A stretch of 42,530 nt of DNA from an uncultured Spirochaeta sp. (lineage in GTDB: Bacteria; Spirochaetota; Spirochaetia; DSM-27196; Alkalispirochaetaceae). Position numbers and translations under genes: made by a program. Under the pieces are notes generated by a model. It was not told where the DNA came from. It searched no databases and saw only the letters and a program-made list of their open reading frames with translations. Below are positions 33,734 to 41,688 of the stretch, piece by piece; position 1 is the first letter of the stretch, and every line of letters starts with the position of its first letter. The DNA is taken from assembly GCA_913030605.1 (NCBI GenBank), contig CAJWEZ010000040.1, positions 1 to 42,530 on the forward strand, given 5' to 3'.

Positions 33734-34600
33734 GTGACATCCTTCGCGCAGCGCGTGCGTCGCGTCTTCCGCCACTACATCGACATCCACGGCCCTCTCC
33801 TTGCCAAGGGGCTCAGCTTCTCCGCCCTCTTCGCCACCGTACCACTGCTGTTTCTGCTCAGCGTCGCGGGAAGTATCGCCCTGACCCCGGACGTACGGGC
33901 GCTGCTGGAGGATCAGTTTCTTGGCGCGCTTCCCGCGTCGGCACAGGCATCGATCGTCACGAGCATGGACCGCCTTGCGTCGAGCCCCGGCTCCCTGTCC
34001 ATACTCAGCGTCGCGGTGTTTCTGTGGTCCGTTCACCAGCTATTTTTCGACGTTCATCGGGTGGTCCGGGCGGCGTTCGACATGCAGGTGTCTCCCGCCC
34101 GCGGTCGTGCCCGCGCCGTGGCGGTCAGCGCCGTGTTTCTCCTGCTGCTCTACGCGACCGCGCTGTTTAACCTGGTGTCACGGATCGTGGCACCGTACCT
34201 GACGATGCCCACGGCCCTCGTGCGCCTTGCCACCGTCGGGAGTTCGACGATCGTGCTGTCGGTGGTGGTCTGGAGCATGATACGCCTCGCCTCCGGGGTC
34301 CCGCTGCGACTCAGGAGTTCGGTGCTTCCGGTGCTTGGGGCGGCGACACTCTGGCAGGTTGCGTCCTGGCTGGCGGGTTTCCTGGTGCGGACCGCGGGAC
34401 GGCGGCTCATCGTCTACGGTGTGCTGGCATCGGCGGTCCTGTTTCTGATGCTGATGCGGGTGTACGCCGAGATACTGCTGCATACCTCGCTGTGGATCAA
34501 GGAAACGCACGACCGTCCGTTCCTGGGTGGGGCGCAGGTGCGACGGGAACGCGCCGCCCAACTCCCGGAGCGACAACCGGAGCCCCGGCCAGGGTCGTAG
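33734..34600 (+). CDS. YihY/BrkB-family inner membrane protein
   Basis: This 288-aa membrane protein has about six hydrophobic segments and the family features GLSFSALFATVPLLFLLSVAG near the N-terminus, SILSVAVFLWSVHQLF, and a late YGVLASAVLFLMLMRVYAEILL. Members (once thought to be RNase BN) have no firmly established activity; envelope or transport roles are discussed. I chose the GTG at 33734, since upstream codons overlap the previous gene and read as non-family sequence. The last eight codons fall within the first unit of a 36-bp tandem repeat, so the C-terminal tail QPEPRPGS is repeat-derived and may vary between strains. Confidence 0.85.
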   Translation: MTSFAQRVRRVFRHYIDIHGPLLAKGLSFSALFATVPLLFLLSVAGSIALTPDVRALLEDQFLGALPASAQASIVTSMDRLASSPGSLSILSVAVFLWSVHQLFFDVHRVVRAAFDMQVSPARGRARAVAVSAVFLLLLYATALFNLVSRIVAPYLTMPTALVRLATVGSSTIVLSVVVWSMIRLASGVPLRLRSSVLPVLGAATLWQVASWLAGFLVRTAGRRLIVYGVLASAVLFLMLMRVYAEILLHTSLWIKETHDRPFLGGAQVRRERAAQLPERQPEPRPGS

Positions 34601-34746
34601 TCGAGGCGGGAGCCGGAGCCCCGACCAGTGTCGTGGTCGAGGCGGGAGCCGGAATCCCGGCCAGGGTCGTAGTCGGGGCGGGAGCCGGAATCCCGACCAG
34701 GGTCGTAGTCGAGGCAGGAGCCGGAACCCCGACCGGCGTCGTCGCC
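34577..34746. repeat. 36-bp minisatellite: four full units and a partial fifth
   Basis: Units start at 34577, 34613, 34649, 34685 and 34721 (the last about 26 bp). Each has the form CCGGA(A/G)(C/T)CCCG(A/G)CCAG followed by (G/T)GTCGT(A/G)GTCG(A/G)GGC(A/G)GGAG. It bridges the end of the BrkB-like gene and the convergent tetR. Because 36 is divisible by three, several frames stay open across it, but none looks like a real gene. There is no unique spacer sequence, so it is not a CRISPR array. The interval 34601-34783 holds nothing else. Confidence 0.95.
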
Positions 34747-34783
34747 GTGTGTCCTGCAGTGGCGCGGGGTGTGCCTGCGGCGT

Positions 34784-35371
34784 TCACAGCGCGTTCGCGA
34801 CCAGCTCCAGACACTCCCCGGCGAGGGCGGCGATTTCGTCCGCCGTCGGGATCGGCCCAAGTCCCAGAAGAACCTGCAGGTACCGCCCTCCTGTAGCCGC
34901 CGCGACCGCGCGTTCGGCGATCGACCTGACAGAATCGGAGGACGTCCCGCGCTCCCGGCACAGCTCGCCGATCCGTTCGGCGAGCACTTCGGTCGCGACC
35001 GCCGGTCCCTCTGCCCAGAACTGCCGCACCACCTCCGGAAAGCGGTGGCCTTCCGCGGTGAGGAGGCGAATCAGGTGGACGGCACGTTCACGGTACAGAA
35101 CACTCAGCAGTTCCACCAGAGCCAGGCGCAGACGCTCCTCCGCCGACGACGTCTCCTCGCCGAGATGGTGAGGAAGCCGGAAGTCGAGCTGCGTCCGAAC
35201 GGCGGCAAGAACCTCCGCAAAGAGCACGGACTTGTCGGAAAAGTGGGCGTAGACCGTGCTCTTGGATCCGCCAACCTCCCTGACGATCCGGTCGATCGAC
35301 GTCCCGTCGAATCCGTGGAGCAGGAACTCCCGCTCCGCGGACTCCAGAATCCTGTCCCGCTTTCCGCTCAT
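34784..35371 (-). CDS. TetR-family transcriptional regulator
   Basis: This is a 195-aa repressor with an N-terminal helix-turn-helix: KRDRILESAEREFLLHGFDGTSIDRIVREVGGSKSTVYAHFSDKSVLF in outline, with the recognition helix around SKSTVYAHF (about 38-46). The C-terminal ligand domain is helical and resembles AcrR-type members with a TetR_C region (LIRLLTAEGHRFPEVVRQFWAEG). The ATG at 35371 overlaps the stop of the flavin-protein gene (ATGA) and has a GGAGGAGG site. It is second in a two-gene operon whose promoter contains a perfect palindrome, so autoregulation is likely. No transporter is adjacent; the flavin protein is the obvious target. Confidence 0.92.
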   Translation of the reverse strand: MSGKRDRILESAEREFLLHGFDGTSIDRIVREVGGSKSTVYAHFSDKSVLFAEVLAAVRTQLDFRLPHHLGEETSSAEERLRLALVELLSVLYRERAVHLIRLLTAEGHRFPEVVRQFWAEGPAVATEVLAERIGELCRERGTSSDSVRSIAERAVAAATGGRYLQVLLGLGPIPTADEIAALAGECLELVANAL

Positions 35372-35982
35372 CCCTCCTCCCCGGTGACGGAACCGATGAG
35401 GCCGGAAAGCTCGCGTTGCAGAATTCGGTCGAACGCCCGTGTCGTCCCCGTGGCACCGGCGATTCCATCGACCGTGCCGTCCTCCGGATCCCGGTTGCCC
35501 GGCCCCCGGATCGCCACGGTTATTCCCCCGGCGTGAATACGCTCGCCACGAAACTGTTCCAGAAACCACTGCGAGGCGATCCGTCCGCCGAGACCGGGCG
35601 TCTCGCTGTGCCGAAGAATCTCCACGCCGGTGATCCGGAGGTCGTTGGTTTGCACGCCGAGAACCCCATGGATCTCACCCCACACGCCGGGACCGCGGAA
35701 CGTTCTCCCCACGACCTCGCCGGCGGCACCGTGAAACCGGTAGCCATCGTCCGCACGGATCGCGTCGTACGCCCGGGCGACCTCTCCATATCCAGCCCCC
35801 GCCGGTACCGGAACCCCCAGAGCCCGAAGTACCGCCATCTGACGCAAACGGGTTTCGTTCCGCTCCTCGAGCGTCCGCGTGGCGGCGTACGTCGCCGACA
35901 CCACGGTGACAATCGCGAACGTCAAAAGAAAGGTGAACACGACGGCGTACACGCCGGAATCGCGTCGGTCTGCTCCTGCCAC
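35368..35982 (-). CDS. Membrane-anchored NqrC/RnfG-like FMN-binding protein
   Basis: This 204-aa protein has one N-terminal membrane anchor (about 11-32, YAVVFTFLLTFAIVTVVSA) and a single FMN-binding domain. Family motifs are VYAVVFTFLLTFAIV, HSETPGLGGRI (126-136), and the flavinylation motif DGIAGATGTT, where Thr178 would carry covalently bound FMN by analogy with NqrC and RnfG. The other Nqr/Rnf subunits and an ApbE flavin transferase are not in this window, so it may be a stand-alone extracytoplasmic electron carrier. I prefer the GTG at 35982 because GGAGG lies five bases upstream. An ATG at 35994 has no ribosome site but would be close to the predicted transcription start. It shares an operon with tetR. 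Confidence 0.83.
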   Translation of the reverse strand: MAGADRRDSGVYAVVFTFLLTFAIVTVVSATYAATRTLEERNETRLRQMAVLRALGVPVPAGAGYGEVARAYDAIRADDGYRFHGAAGEVVGRTFRGPGVWGEIHGVLGVQTNDLRITGVEILRHSETPGLGGRIASQWFLEQFRGERIHAGGITVAIRGPGNRDPEDGTVDGIAGATGTTRAFDRILQRELSGLIGSVTGEEG

Positions 35983-35999
35983 AGGTACCTCCATGCAAC

Positions 36000-36020
36000 C
36001 GTACTGTACGGTACAGTACG
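36000..36020. promoter_or_regulatory. Perfect 21-bp palindromic operator for the flavin protein-tetR operon
   Basis: Two perfect 10-bp arms (CGTACTGTAC and GTACAGTACG) flank a central G. On the minus strand the palindrome covers the -10 element, so a bound TetR dimer would block RNA polymerase. Length and symmetry are typical of TetR operators. Confidence 0.85.
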
Positions 36021-36041
36021 CTACCTGACTTGATCTGTCAA
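36013..36041 (-). promoter_or_regulatory. Promoter of the flavin protein-tetR operon
   Basis: On the minus strand TTGACA (36036-36041), a 17-base spacer and TACTGT (36013-36018). The -10 lies inside the palindromic operator. The implied start near 36006 gives a leader of about 24 nt to the preferred GTG, which includes its GGAGG site. Confidence 0.65.
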
Positions 36042-36070
36042 GTTTCCGCGTCCGGTGCGTCGTGGGGGCA

Positions 36071-36206
36071 GTATACAGGAACGTGTTGCAGAATCGCCCG
36101 TATCTCCCGGTGGGGTCGGGAGATGCTCTCGAAAACCGAAGCCCCGGGCGGGAAATACCGTCGGTGTCACGACATGCGTGGTCGGCTGCAACAATCTCCT
36201 GTATAC
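36071..36206. repeat. 21-bp imperfect inverted repeats, 136-bp element
   Basis: Arms at 36071-36091 (GTATACAGGA, five bases, then TTGCAG... end) and 36186-36206 match at 18 of 21 positions in inverted orientation: both contain GTATACAGGA and TTGCAG at the same spacing. The 94-bp interior has a further perfect hairpin, ATCTCCC and GGGAGAT. No coding sequence is seen inside. The stretch 35995-36228 between the flavin-protein and lipoprotein genes holds only this and the operator/promoter. Confidence 0.75.
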
Positions 36207-36228
36207 AATTATCTGCTACACTCTCTCC

Positions 36229-36531
36229 ATGAAACAAACCCGGTTCCGCGTGGCGCTGATAGTGGTGGTGGTGGCAGTGACGCTCACGGGGTGTGTGCCT
36301 GGTGACGGGCGCAACACGCCGGAGGCACCGGCGAACTTCGTGTGGGGAATCTGGCACGGGTGGATCGCCCCAATCTCGCTGATCATTTCAGCGTTCAATC
36401 CGGAGCGATCGATCTACGAGGTGAACAATACCGGGTTCTGGTACGATCTGGGCTTCTACATGGCCGTGATCGCCGGGTTCGGCGGGGGGTCCCTGAGCAG
36501 GAAGAACCGCAACCGCCGCGACCGCGAATAG
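36229..36531 (+). CDS. Small lipoprotein with a membrane segment, 100 aa
   Basis: The N-terminus is a lipoprotein signal: MKQTRFR, a hydrophobic stretch and lipobox LTGC with Cys22 as the lipidated residue. The mature part reads APANFVWGIWHGWIAPISLIISAFNP, has an aromatic central portion (YEVNNTGFWYDLGFYMAVIAGFGGG) with a probable membrane segment, and ends in a basic tail (SRKNRNRRDRE). Similar small proteins with a WGIWHGWIAP-like motif exist in other bacteria, but I know no assigned function. A TACACT element ends six bases before the ATG and no ribosome site is seen, so the message may be leaderless. The inverted repeat element lies just upstream. Confidence 0.75.
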   Translation: MKQTRFRVALIVVVVAVTLTGCVPGDGRNTPEAPANFVWGIWHGWIAPISLIISAFNPERSIYEVNNTGFWYDLGFYMAVIAGFGGGSLSRKNRNRRDRE

Positions 36532-36609
36532 GCGCGGCGGCGCGGGAAACGGCGCCCGCGTCGACCCGTGGGACAGCGCCTGCTCCGACGCGTGGAGCGG
36601 CGCGACTGA

Positions 36610-39300
36610 CTACGCGCTGCCCAGTTCGGACAGAATCGTCCGCGTCCGCTCCAGCTGGTCGCGGAGATCTGCGGCCTTGGCACGTTCCGCCTCCACGACC
36701 TCCGGCTTCGCCTTGGCAAGGAAGCCCTCGTTGGCGAGCTTGCGTTCCGCCTGCGACAGTCCCTTCTCGATCTTGGCGACGTTCTTCTGCAGGCGCTGAA
36801 CCTGCTCGTCAACGTCGATCAGGTCGCGCACGTAGAGGTACGCCTCAAAGCCGCTGCCGACCACCGGGACCGAATCGGCCCGTCGACTGTCGTCGGAACC
36901 GAACTCCAGGGCGGACAGCCCCGCCAGCGCGGTCACGTGGTGACCGTTTCGCTCGAAGAACGCAACCAGGTCGCGTCGGTCATCGGCCACCCGCACGTAG
37001 ACATCGAACGTCCGCGTCGGGGGAATGGTGAACTCGCTGCGAATCGTGCGGACACCACGCACCAGTTCCTGTACCGCCGCAAAACCGGCGGCGGCGGCGC
37101 GGGCGGTCTCGTCCTCCCGGGCGGCGTGAACCTGCGGGTAGCGCCCCGCGATGAGCGCGTCGGCGCGACCGGAGCCGTCCGCGGGTTCGATCTCCCCCGG
37201 CAGCTTCTGCCAGATCTCTTCCGAAATAAAACTCATGAAGGGGTGCATGAGCCGCAGTGCCTCTTCCAGAACGTAGAGCACCATCGACGCACCGCGGTCC
37301 TTCTCTGCCTCGTCGTCGGAGTACAGCCCGAGCTTGGAGACCTCGATGTACCAGTCGCAGAACTCGTTCCAGAAAAACTCGTACACCGCCCGCGATGCCT
37401 CATCCATGCGGTAGTTTGCCATGCCCGCGGCCACCGTTTTCACGGCCTCGTTCAGACGGAAATAGATCCAGCGATCAACGTCTCTGAGTTCAATCCGTTC
37501 GAATGGAACGAGCGTGCGGCCGTCCAGGTTCATGAGCAGGAACCGCGTAGCGTTCCAGATCTTGTTGGCAAACTTGCTGCCGAGCTGAAAACTGTCCGGC
37601 GCGATCGGGACGTCCGATCCCTGCACGCTCAGATACGCCAGGGTGAACTTGTGGCTGTCGGCGCCGTACTTGTCCACGATCTCCAGCGGGTCGATGCCGT
37701 TTCCCAGGCTCTTGGACATCTTGCGCCCCTGGATGTCGCGGACCAGCCCGGTGATGTAGATGTCGCGGAACGGCACCTCGCCCATGAACTCCAGCCCCGC
37801 CATGATCATGCGCGAGACCCAGAAGAAGATGATGTCGTAGGCGGTCACCAGCGTGGTGGTGGGATAGAAGCGCTCCAGATCCGCCGTCTGTTCCGGCCAT
37901 CCCAGGGTGCTGAACGGCCAGAGCCAGCTCGAAAACCAGGTATCGAGGACGTCGGGGTCCTGGCGCAGCGAACGTCCGGCATAGGCCGGATCCTCCGTGG
38001 GATCGGTTCGGCTGACGATCATCTCACCCGTCTCGTCGTCGTACCACACCGGAATCCGGTGGCCCCACCACAGCTGTCGGCTGATGCACCAGTCGCGGAT
38101 GTTCTCGAGCCAGTGGGTGTAGGTGTTCTCCCAGTGGCGGGGATAGAAGCGGATCTCGCCGTTGCGCCACGCTGCCAGCGCCTTCTCCGCCAGCGGCTTC
38201 ATGCGCACGAACCACTGCGTGCTGATCCACGGCTCCACCACGGTGTTGCAGCGGTAGCAGTGCCCCACCTGGTGCACGTGATCCTCCACACGCACGAGGA
38301 AGCCGCCCGCTTCCAGATCCGCCACAACGGCGGTGCGAGCGGTGGCCACGTCCAGGCCGCGGTAGGCCTCCGGAACGGTGTCGTTCAGACGCGCCTCGGC
38401 GGTCAGAATGTTGATGCGCTCGAGATCGTGGCGTTCGCCGATCTCCCAGTCGTTGGGATCGTGGGCCGGTGTGATCTTCACGGCGCCGCTACCGAACTCG
38501 CGATCCACGTAGCTGTCCGCCACGATCGGGATGACACGATCGGCAAGCGGGAGCCGCACCGATTTCCCGATCAGGTGGGTGTATCGTTCATCCTCCGGGT
38601 GCACCGCCACCGCGGTGTCCCCGAGCATCGTCTCCGGCCGCGTAGTGGCAACCTCGATCCATCCGTCGCCGTCCGCCAGCGGATAGCGCAGGTGCCAGAT
38701 GTGACCGTGCACCTCGCTGTGCTCCACCTCGTCGTCGGAGAGGGCGGTTCCGCAGCTCGGACACCAGTTGATCAGGTATTCGCCACGATAGATCAGGTCG
38801 CGCTCGTACAGGGTCACGAACACTTCCTTCACTGCGTTGCTCAGCCCCTCGTCAAGGGTGAACCGTTCGTGATCCCAGTCGCAGCTGGCACCGATCTTCT
38901 CGAGTTGCCGCGTGATCGTTGAATGGTGGTCTTCCTTGACCTGCCAGGTTCGTTCCACAAACTTCTCGCGGCCCAGCTCCTCGCGGCTCGTACCTTCCGC
39001 AAGCAGCTTCCGCTCCACCACATTCTGCGTGGCGATGCCGGCGTGGTCGGTGCCCGGCACCCACAACGTGGGCCGGCCCTGCATGCGCCAGTAGCGGATC
39101 AGGATGTCCTGGAGGCTGTTGTTGAGGCCGTGACCCATGTGGAGGACGCCCGTTACATTCGGTGGCGGGATAACGATGACAAAGGGATCCTTGTCCCCGT
39201 CACCGGCGGGACGGAAAAAGCCGCCCTCTTTCCACATCGAGTAGATGCGGTCCTCGAAATCCTTTGCGTCAAATACTTTGTTGAGTTCAACGGCCTTCAT
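36610..39300 (-). CDS. valS: Valyl-tRNA synthetase
   Basis: This 896-aa class I aminoacyl-tRNA synthetase charges tRNA-Val. The HIGH-type motif is HMGH (54-57, in PPPNVTGVLHMGHGLNN), and GTDHAGIATQ follows. The editing domain (about 200-350) includes TTRPETMLGDTAVAVHPEDERY. The zinc-like motifs WCPSCG and CYRC are present, and the KMSKS loop is at 527-531. The anticodon-binding helical domain and the C-terminal coiled-coil arm (LQKNVAKIEKGLSQAERKLANEGFLAKAKPEVVEAER) are complete. The ATG at 39300 follows GAGGAGAC; a longer frame to the right is shadow. A promoter-like pair precedes it. I see no T-box-type leader, since only about 25 nt separate the predicted start site and the ATG. Confidence 0.98.
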   Translation of the reverse strand: MKAVELNKVFDAKDFEDRIYSMWKEGGFFRPAGDGDKDPFVIVIPPPNVTGVLHMGHGLNNSLQDILIRYWRMQGRPTLWVPGTDHAGIATQNVVERKLLAEGTSREELGREKFVERTWQVKEDHHSTITRQLEKIGASCDWDHERFTLDEGLSNAVKEVFVTLYERDLIYRGEYLINWCPSCGTALSDDEVEHSEVHGHIWHLRYPLADGDGWIEVATTRPETMLGDTAVAVHPEDERYTHLIGKSVRLPLADRVIPIVADSYVDREFGSGAVKITPAHDPNDWEIGERHDLERINILTAEARLNDTVPEAYRGLDVATARTAVVADLEAGGFLVRVEDHVHQVGHCYRCNTVVEPWISTQWFVRMKPLAEKALAAWRNGEIRFYPRHWENTYTHWLENIRDWCISRQLWWGHRIPVWYDDETGEMIVSRTDPTEDPAYAGRSLRQDPDVLDTWFSSWLWPFSTLGWPEQTADLERFYPTTTLVTAYDIIFFWVSRMIMAGLEFMGEVPFRDIYITGLVRDIQGRKMSKSLGNGIDPLEIVDKYGADSHKFTLAYLSVQGSDVPIAPDSFQLGSKFANKIWNATRFLLMNLDGRTLVPFERIELRDVDRWIYFRLNEAVKTVAAGMANYRMDEASRAVYEFFWNEFCDWYIEVSKLGLYSDDEAEKDRGASMVLYVLEEALRLMHPFMSFISEEIWQKLPGEIEPADGSGRADALIAGRYPQVHAAREDETARAAAAGFAAVQELVRGVRTIRSEFTIPPTRTFDVYVRVADDRRDLVAFFERNGHHVTALAGLSALEFGSDDSRRADSVPVVGSGFEAYLYVRDLIDVDEQVQRLQKNVAKIEKGLSQAERKLANEGFLAKAKPEVVEAERAKAADLRDQLERTRTILSELGSA

Positions 39301-39325
39301 GATGTCTCCTCGCTGATTGGCGCGT

Positions 39326-39355
39326 ATAGTAGCAGATCGGTTGCGGCGGCGGCAA
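39326..39355 (-). promoter_or_regulatory. Putative valS promoter
   Basis: On the minus strand TTGCCG (39350-39355), an 18-base spacer and TACTAT (39326-39331). The transcript would begin near 39319, leaving a leader of about 20 nt with a GAGGAGAC ribosome site. Unlike the leaderless candidates, this gene has an ordinary short 5' UTR. Confidence 0.55.
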
Positions 39356-39392
39356 CTCAGACGGCCGGTGCCGGGAGCGGCCCGGCGGGCGC

Positions 39393-40385
39393 CTACCGCG
39401 CCCCGAAATTGTTGTCGGAGCTCTCCTCGTTGCGATCGGTCGCCGGCGGCGGCGCCTCCGAAAGCGCCGACACCTCGGCACGCTGTTCCGCGGTCAGCTG
39501 AATCTCGGCGGCCGCCAGAGCCGGTTCGAGCTGCGTCAGCGACCGTGCGCCGATGAGCGGGGCTGTAACGGCGGGATGCGAGGCGACCCACGCGACCGCC
39601 AGTGAGACGGGATGGTGGCCCCACTCTGCCGCCAGCTCCCGAAACCGTTCCGCGACCTCGTACACGCGATCGTCACCATAGCGCGTCTGGTACATGCGGT
39701 TGTCCATGAGCCGACCGGACGAGGGCCGATCCGCGCGGCCGTATTTCCCCGACAGCAGCCCGCCACCGAGGGGGCTGTACGGGATTACGGCGAGGGAGTT
39801 GGCCTGGGCCATCGGAAGGATCTCGACCTCCGCCTGCCGTTTCGCGAGGTTGTACATGGGCTGAATCGCCACGGGAGGCACCAGTTCCCGACGGGCCGCG
39901 ACACCGAGCATCTTCTCAACCTGCCAGGCGGCGAAATTGCTCACCGCCGGGTAGAGGATCTTGCCCTGCCGCACCAGGATATCGAGGGTGGTCAGGGTAT
40001 CGCCGATCGCGGTCATGTCGTCGAAGCGGTGAACGTAGTACAGGTCGATGCGGTCGGTGCCCAGTCTCCGCAGGGATCCTTCCACGGAGTGCATGATGTG
40101 GTAGCGGGACGCCCCGCGGTCGTTGGGGCCCTCTCCCATGGGAAAGTACGCCTTGCTGGCGATCACCACCTCGTTGCGGCAGTCGTGAATGAGCTTGCCG
40201 AGGATTTCCTCCGAGCGGCCCTTCTGATAGACGTTGGCGGTATCGAACAGGTTGATCCCCGCCTCGCGGCAGCGATGAAACAGCTGCGCGGAGGTCTGTT
40301 CGTCGGCGTCGCCGCCGAATGACATCGTGCCGAATCCCAGGCTGGAGACGCGCACCCCGGTGGAGCCAAGAAACTGGTACTGCAT
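39393..40385 (-). CDS. Aldo/keto reductase
   Basis: This is a 330-aa NADPH-dependent aldo/keto reductase with the TIM-barrel catalytic tetrad visible: Asp48 and Tyr53 (FDTANVYQKGRSEEILG), Lys78 (ASKAYF) and His119 (YYVHRFD). The opening MQYQFLGSTGVRVSSLGFGTMSFGG and the later YSPLGGGLLSGKY are typical of the YghZ/Tas/potassium-channel-beta-like group. The C-terminus (ATDRNEESSDNNFGAR) is polar. The substrate is unknown. The ATG at 40385 has a TACACT element six bases upstream and no clear ribosome site. It lies 51 nt after the amidotransferase gene and may have its own promoter as well as read-through from that operon. Confidence 0.92.
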   Translation of the reverse strand: MQYQFLGSTGVRVSSLGFGTMSFGGDADEQTSAQLFHRCREAGINLFDTANVYQKGRSEEILGKLIHDCRNEVVIASKAYFPMGEGPNDRGASRYHIMHSVEGSLRRLGTDRIDLYYVHRFDDMTAIGDTLTTLDILVRQGKILYPAVSNFAAWQVEKMLGVAARRELVPPVAIQPMYNLAKRQAEVEILPMAQANSLAVIPYSPLGGGLLSGKYGRADRPSSGRLMDNRMYQTRYGDDRVYEVAERFRELAAEWGHHPVSLAVAWVASHPAVTAPLIGARSLTQLEPALAAAEIQLTAEQRAEVSALSEAPPPATDRNEESSDNNFGAR

Positions 40386-40391
40386 GGGCAC

Positions 40392-40420
40392 AGTGTACAC
40401 CGGAGCGGCCGGAGCCGGCA
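40392..40420 (-). promoter_or_regulatory. Possible leaderless promoter of the aldo/keto reductase gene
   Basis: TACACT (40392-40397) ends six bases before the ATG at 40385. The -35 region (TGCCGG at 17-base spacing, 40415-40420) is poor. No Shine-Dalgarno site is seen. Confidence 0.4.
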
Positions 40421-40436
40421 CCCCCCGGGGTGGGGG

Positions 40437-41132
40437 CTACAGACCGATCAGCCGAAGGACCGCCCGAAGGTGCCCGCGGGCTGCAGTGGCGTGAACTGCG
40501 GCACCTTCAAGCAGGTCCTCCGCCGGGGTCACGAAGCGTTCATCGGCGTGGGCCGCGAGTTCGTCTGCCGACGCATCGACCAGCGGACGCACCGTCGCAC
40601 CGTCCATCTCGAGGTGAAACTGCAAACCCACCGTCGCGGCATCGGGCAGAAAGAACCCCTGAACGGGGCACCCCGGCGTCTGTCCCACCGGCAGCGTCCC
40701 CACCGGCGGCCGGATCATCTCTCCGTGCCAGTGAAGCACCGCCGCCGGCGGCGGCGTTCCCACGGCGTCGAGCCACGCCCCGGTGTACTCCACGGGGAAC
40801 CAGCCGATCTCGCGCTCCGGTGAGGCGACCACGCCGCCGCCGAGGGCCACGGCGAGCTGCTGCGCCCCGAGACAGATACCGAGGACCGGTCGACCGGCCG
40901 CGTGCACCGCCGCCATCAGCCGCTGTTCCGATACGAGCCACGGATATCGCCGGCCGTCGTGAACGCTCATGGGCCCACCCATGGACACGTACGCTTCTAC
41001 CGTCTCCGGTGGCGGGAGGGACGCGCCATCGTACAGCGGAACATCGATCACCCGGTGTCCCGCCTCCGACAGCAGATCAGCGATCATACCGGGCCCCTCG
41101 AACGGAACGTGTTGGGCGATCAGGACGATCAC
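40437..41132 (-). CDS. Class I glutamine amidotransferase domain protein
   Basis: This 231-aa protein has the GATase-1 fold: AYVSMGGPMSVHD, the nucleophile elbow with Cys87 (VLGICLGAQQLA), LHWHGEMI, and the histidine/glutamate pair in GLQFHLEMD. Stand-alone proteins of this type, often annotated as GMP-synthase-like, either pass ammonia to a synthase or act as gamma-glutamyl hydrolases; the partner is not evident here. The GTG at 41132 overlaps the stop of the upstream acetyltransferase gene (GTGA), showing coupled translation. The C-terminal 40 residues are Ala-rich helices. The triad is intact, so activity is expected. Confidence 0.9.
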   Translation of the reverse strand: MIVLIAQHVPFEGPGMIADLLSEAGHRVIDVPLYDGASLPPPETVEAYVSMGGPMSVHDGRRYPWLVSEQRLMAAVHAAGRPVLGICLGAQQLAVALGGGVVASPEREIGWFPVEYTGAWLDAVGTPPPAAVLHWHGEMIRPPVGTLPVGQTPGCPVQGFFLPDAATVGLQFHLEMDGATVRPLVDASADELAAHADERFVTPAEDLLEGAAVHATAARGHLRAVLRLIGL

Positions 41133-41686
41133 CGCGGGCGTCCCTCCGGCGCCAGATCGCGACTCATGACAGCGATATCATCGCGATCCCGCCATCCCAG
41201 ACGACGCCAGGCGCTCTTTCCGTCGGCGTTGTCACTGAAGATCATGATGTGGCAGCGCTCGATGCCGGCGCGCTCCAGACCTGCCACCGCCGATTCCAGG
41301 AGGCGTCGGGCAATACCGTTGCCGCGCCACCCGCGGTCTACGGCCAGGTGGTACAGATACCCCCTTCGTCCATCGTGTCCCACCAGGACCGTCCCGACAA
41401 CGCGGCCGCTACCGCCGTCGCCACCACCGGCCCCGCCGGCCCCGGTCACGGCGATTCGGCTGAGACGCCGGTTTCGGCGCAGGAACCGGCGCAGTGCCCG
41501 CGGGGCGTCGGCGCTACTGAGACCCATGTGCTCGGTTCGTTCCCAGAGGTTCCGCGATTGCGCGAGGTCCGCAGCCACCATCGCGCGAACGCGGATGGCG
41601 GTGAAGGTGGAGGTGGACGAAACGGCGGCCGAACCGGGGGTCGCGCCCGCCTCTCGGAATGATGTGTCTGCTGTGGTAGGTATCAC
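41129..41686 (-). CDS. GNAT-family N-acetyltransferase
   Basis: This 185-aa protein has residues about 30-180 forming a GNAT domain: IRVRAMVAADLAQSRNLWE, the beta-strand VVGTVLVGHDGRRGYLYHLAV, and the acetyl-CoA pyrophosphate loop RGWRGNGIARRLLE, followed by GIERCHIMIFSDNADGKSAWRRLGW. It acetylates an amine on an unknown small molecule or protein. A Gly-rich insertion (GAGGAGGGDGGSG) lies between strands. The GTG at 41686 has GAGGAGAC seven bases upstream. The first 30 residues are not part of the domain and could be absent if a later start is used. It begins a coupled two-gene operon with the amidotransferase, divergent from the metallopeptidase gene. Confidence 0.9.
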   Translation of the reverse strand: MIPTTADTSFREAGATPGSAAVSSTSTFTAIRVRAMVAADLAQSRNLWERTEHMGLSSADAPRALRRFLRRNRRLSRIAVTGAGGAGGGDGGSGRVVGTVLVGHDGRRGYLYHLAVDRGWRGNGIARRLLESAVAGLERAGIERCHIMIFSDNADGKSAWRRLGWRDRDDIAVMSRDLAPEGRPR

Positions 41687-41688
41687 CG

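Noticed and set aside
34577..34746. A CRISPR array
   Set aside because: The 36-bp units are directly adjacent with no unique spacers, and there are no cas genes.
34492..34896. A possible 12-aa repeat protein (VVVEAGAG units) encoded across the minisatellite
   Set aside because: It overlaps both the BrkB-like and tetR genes, has no start signal, and several frames stay open only because the repeat period is divisible by three.
35368..35994. An Rnf or Nqr complex locus
   Set aside because: Only one FMN-binding subunit is present; no other rnf or nqr genes lie in the window.
36610..39624. A longer valyl-tRNA synthetase with about 108 extra N-terminal residues
   Set aside because: The extension crosses the promoter and lacks family similarity; the ATG at 39300 has a good ribosome site and the standard N-terminus.
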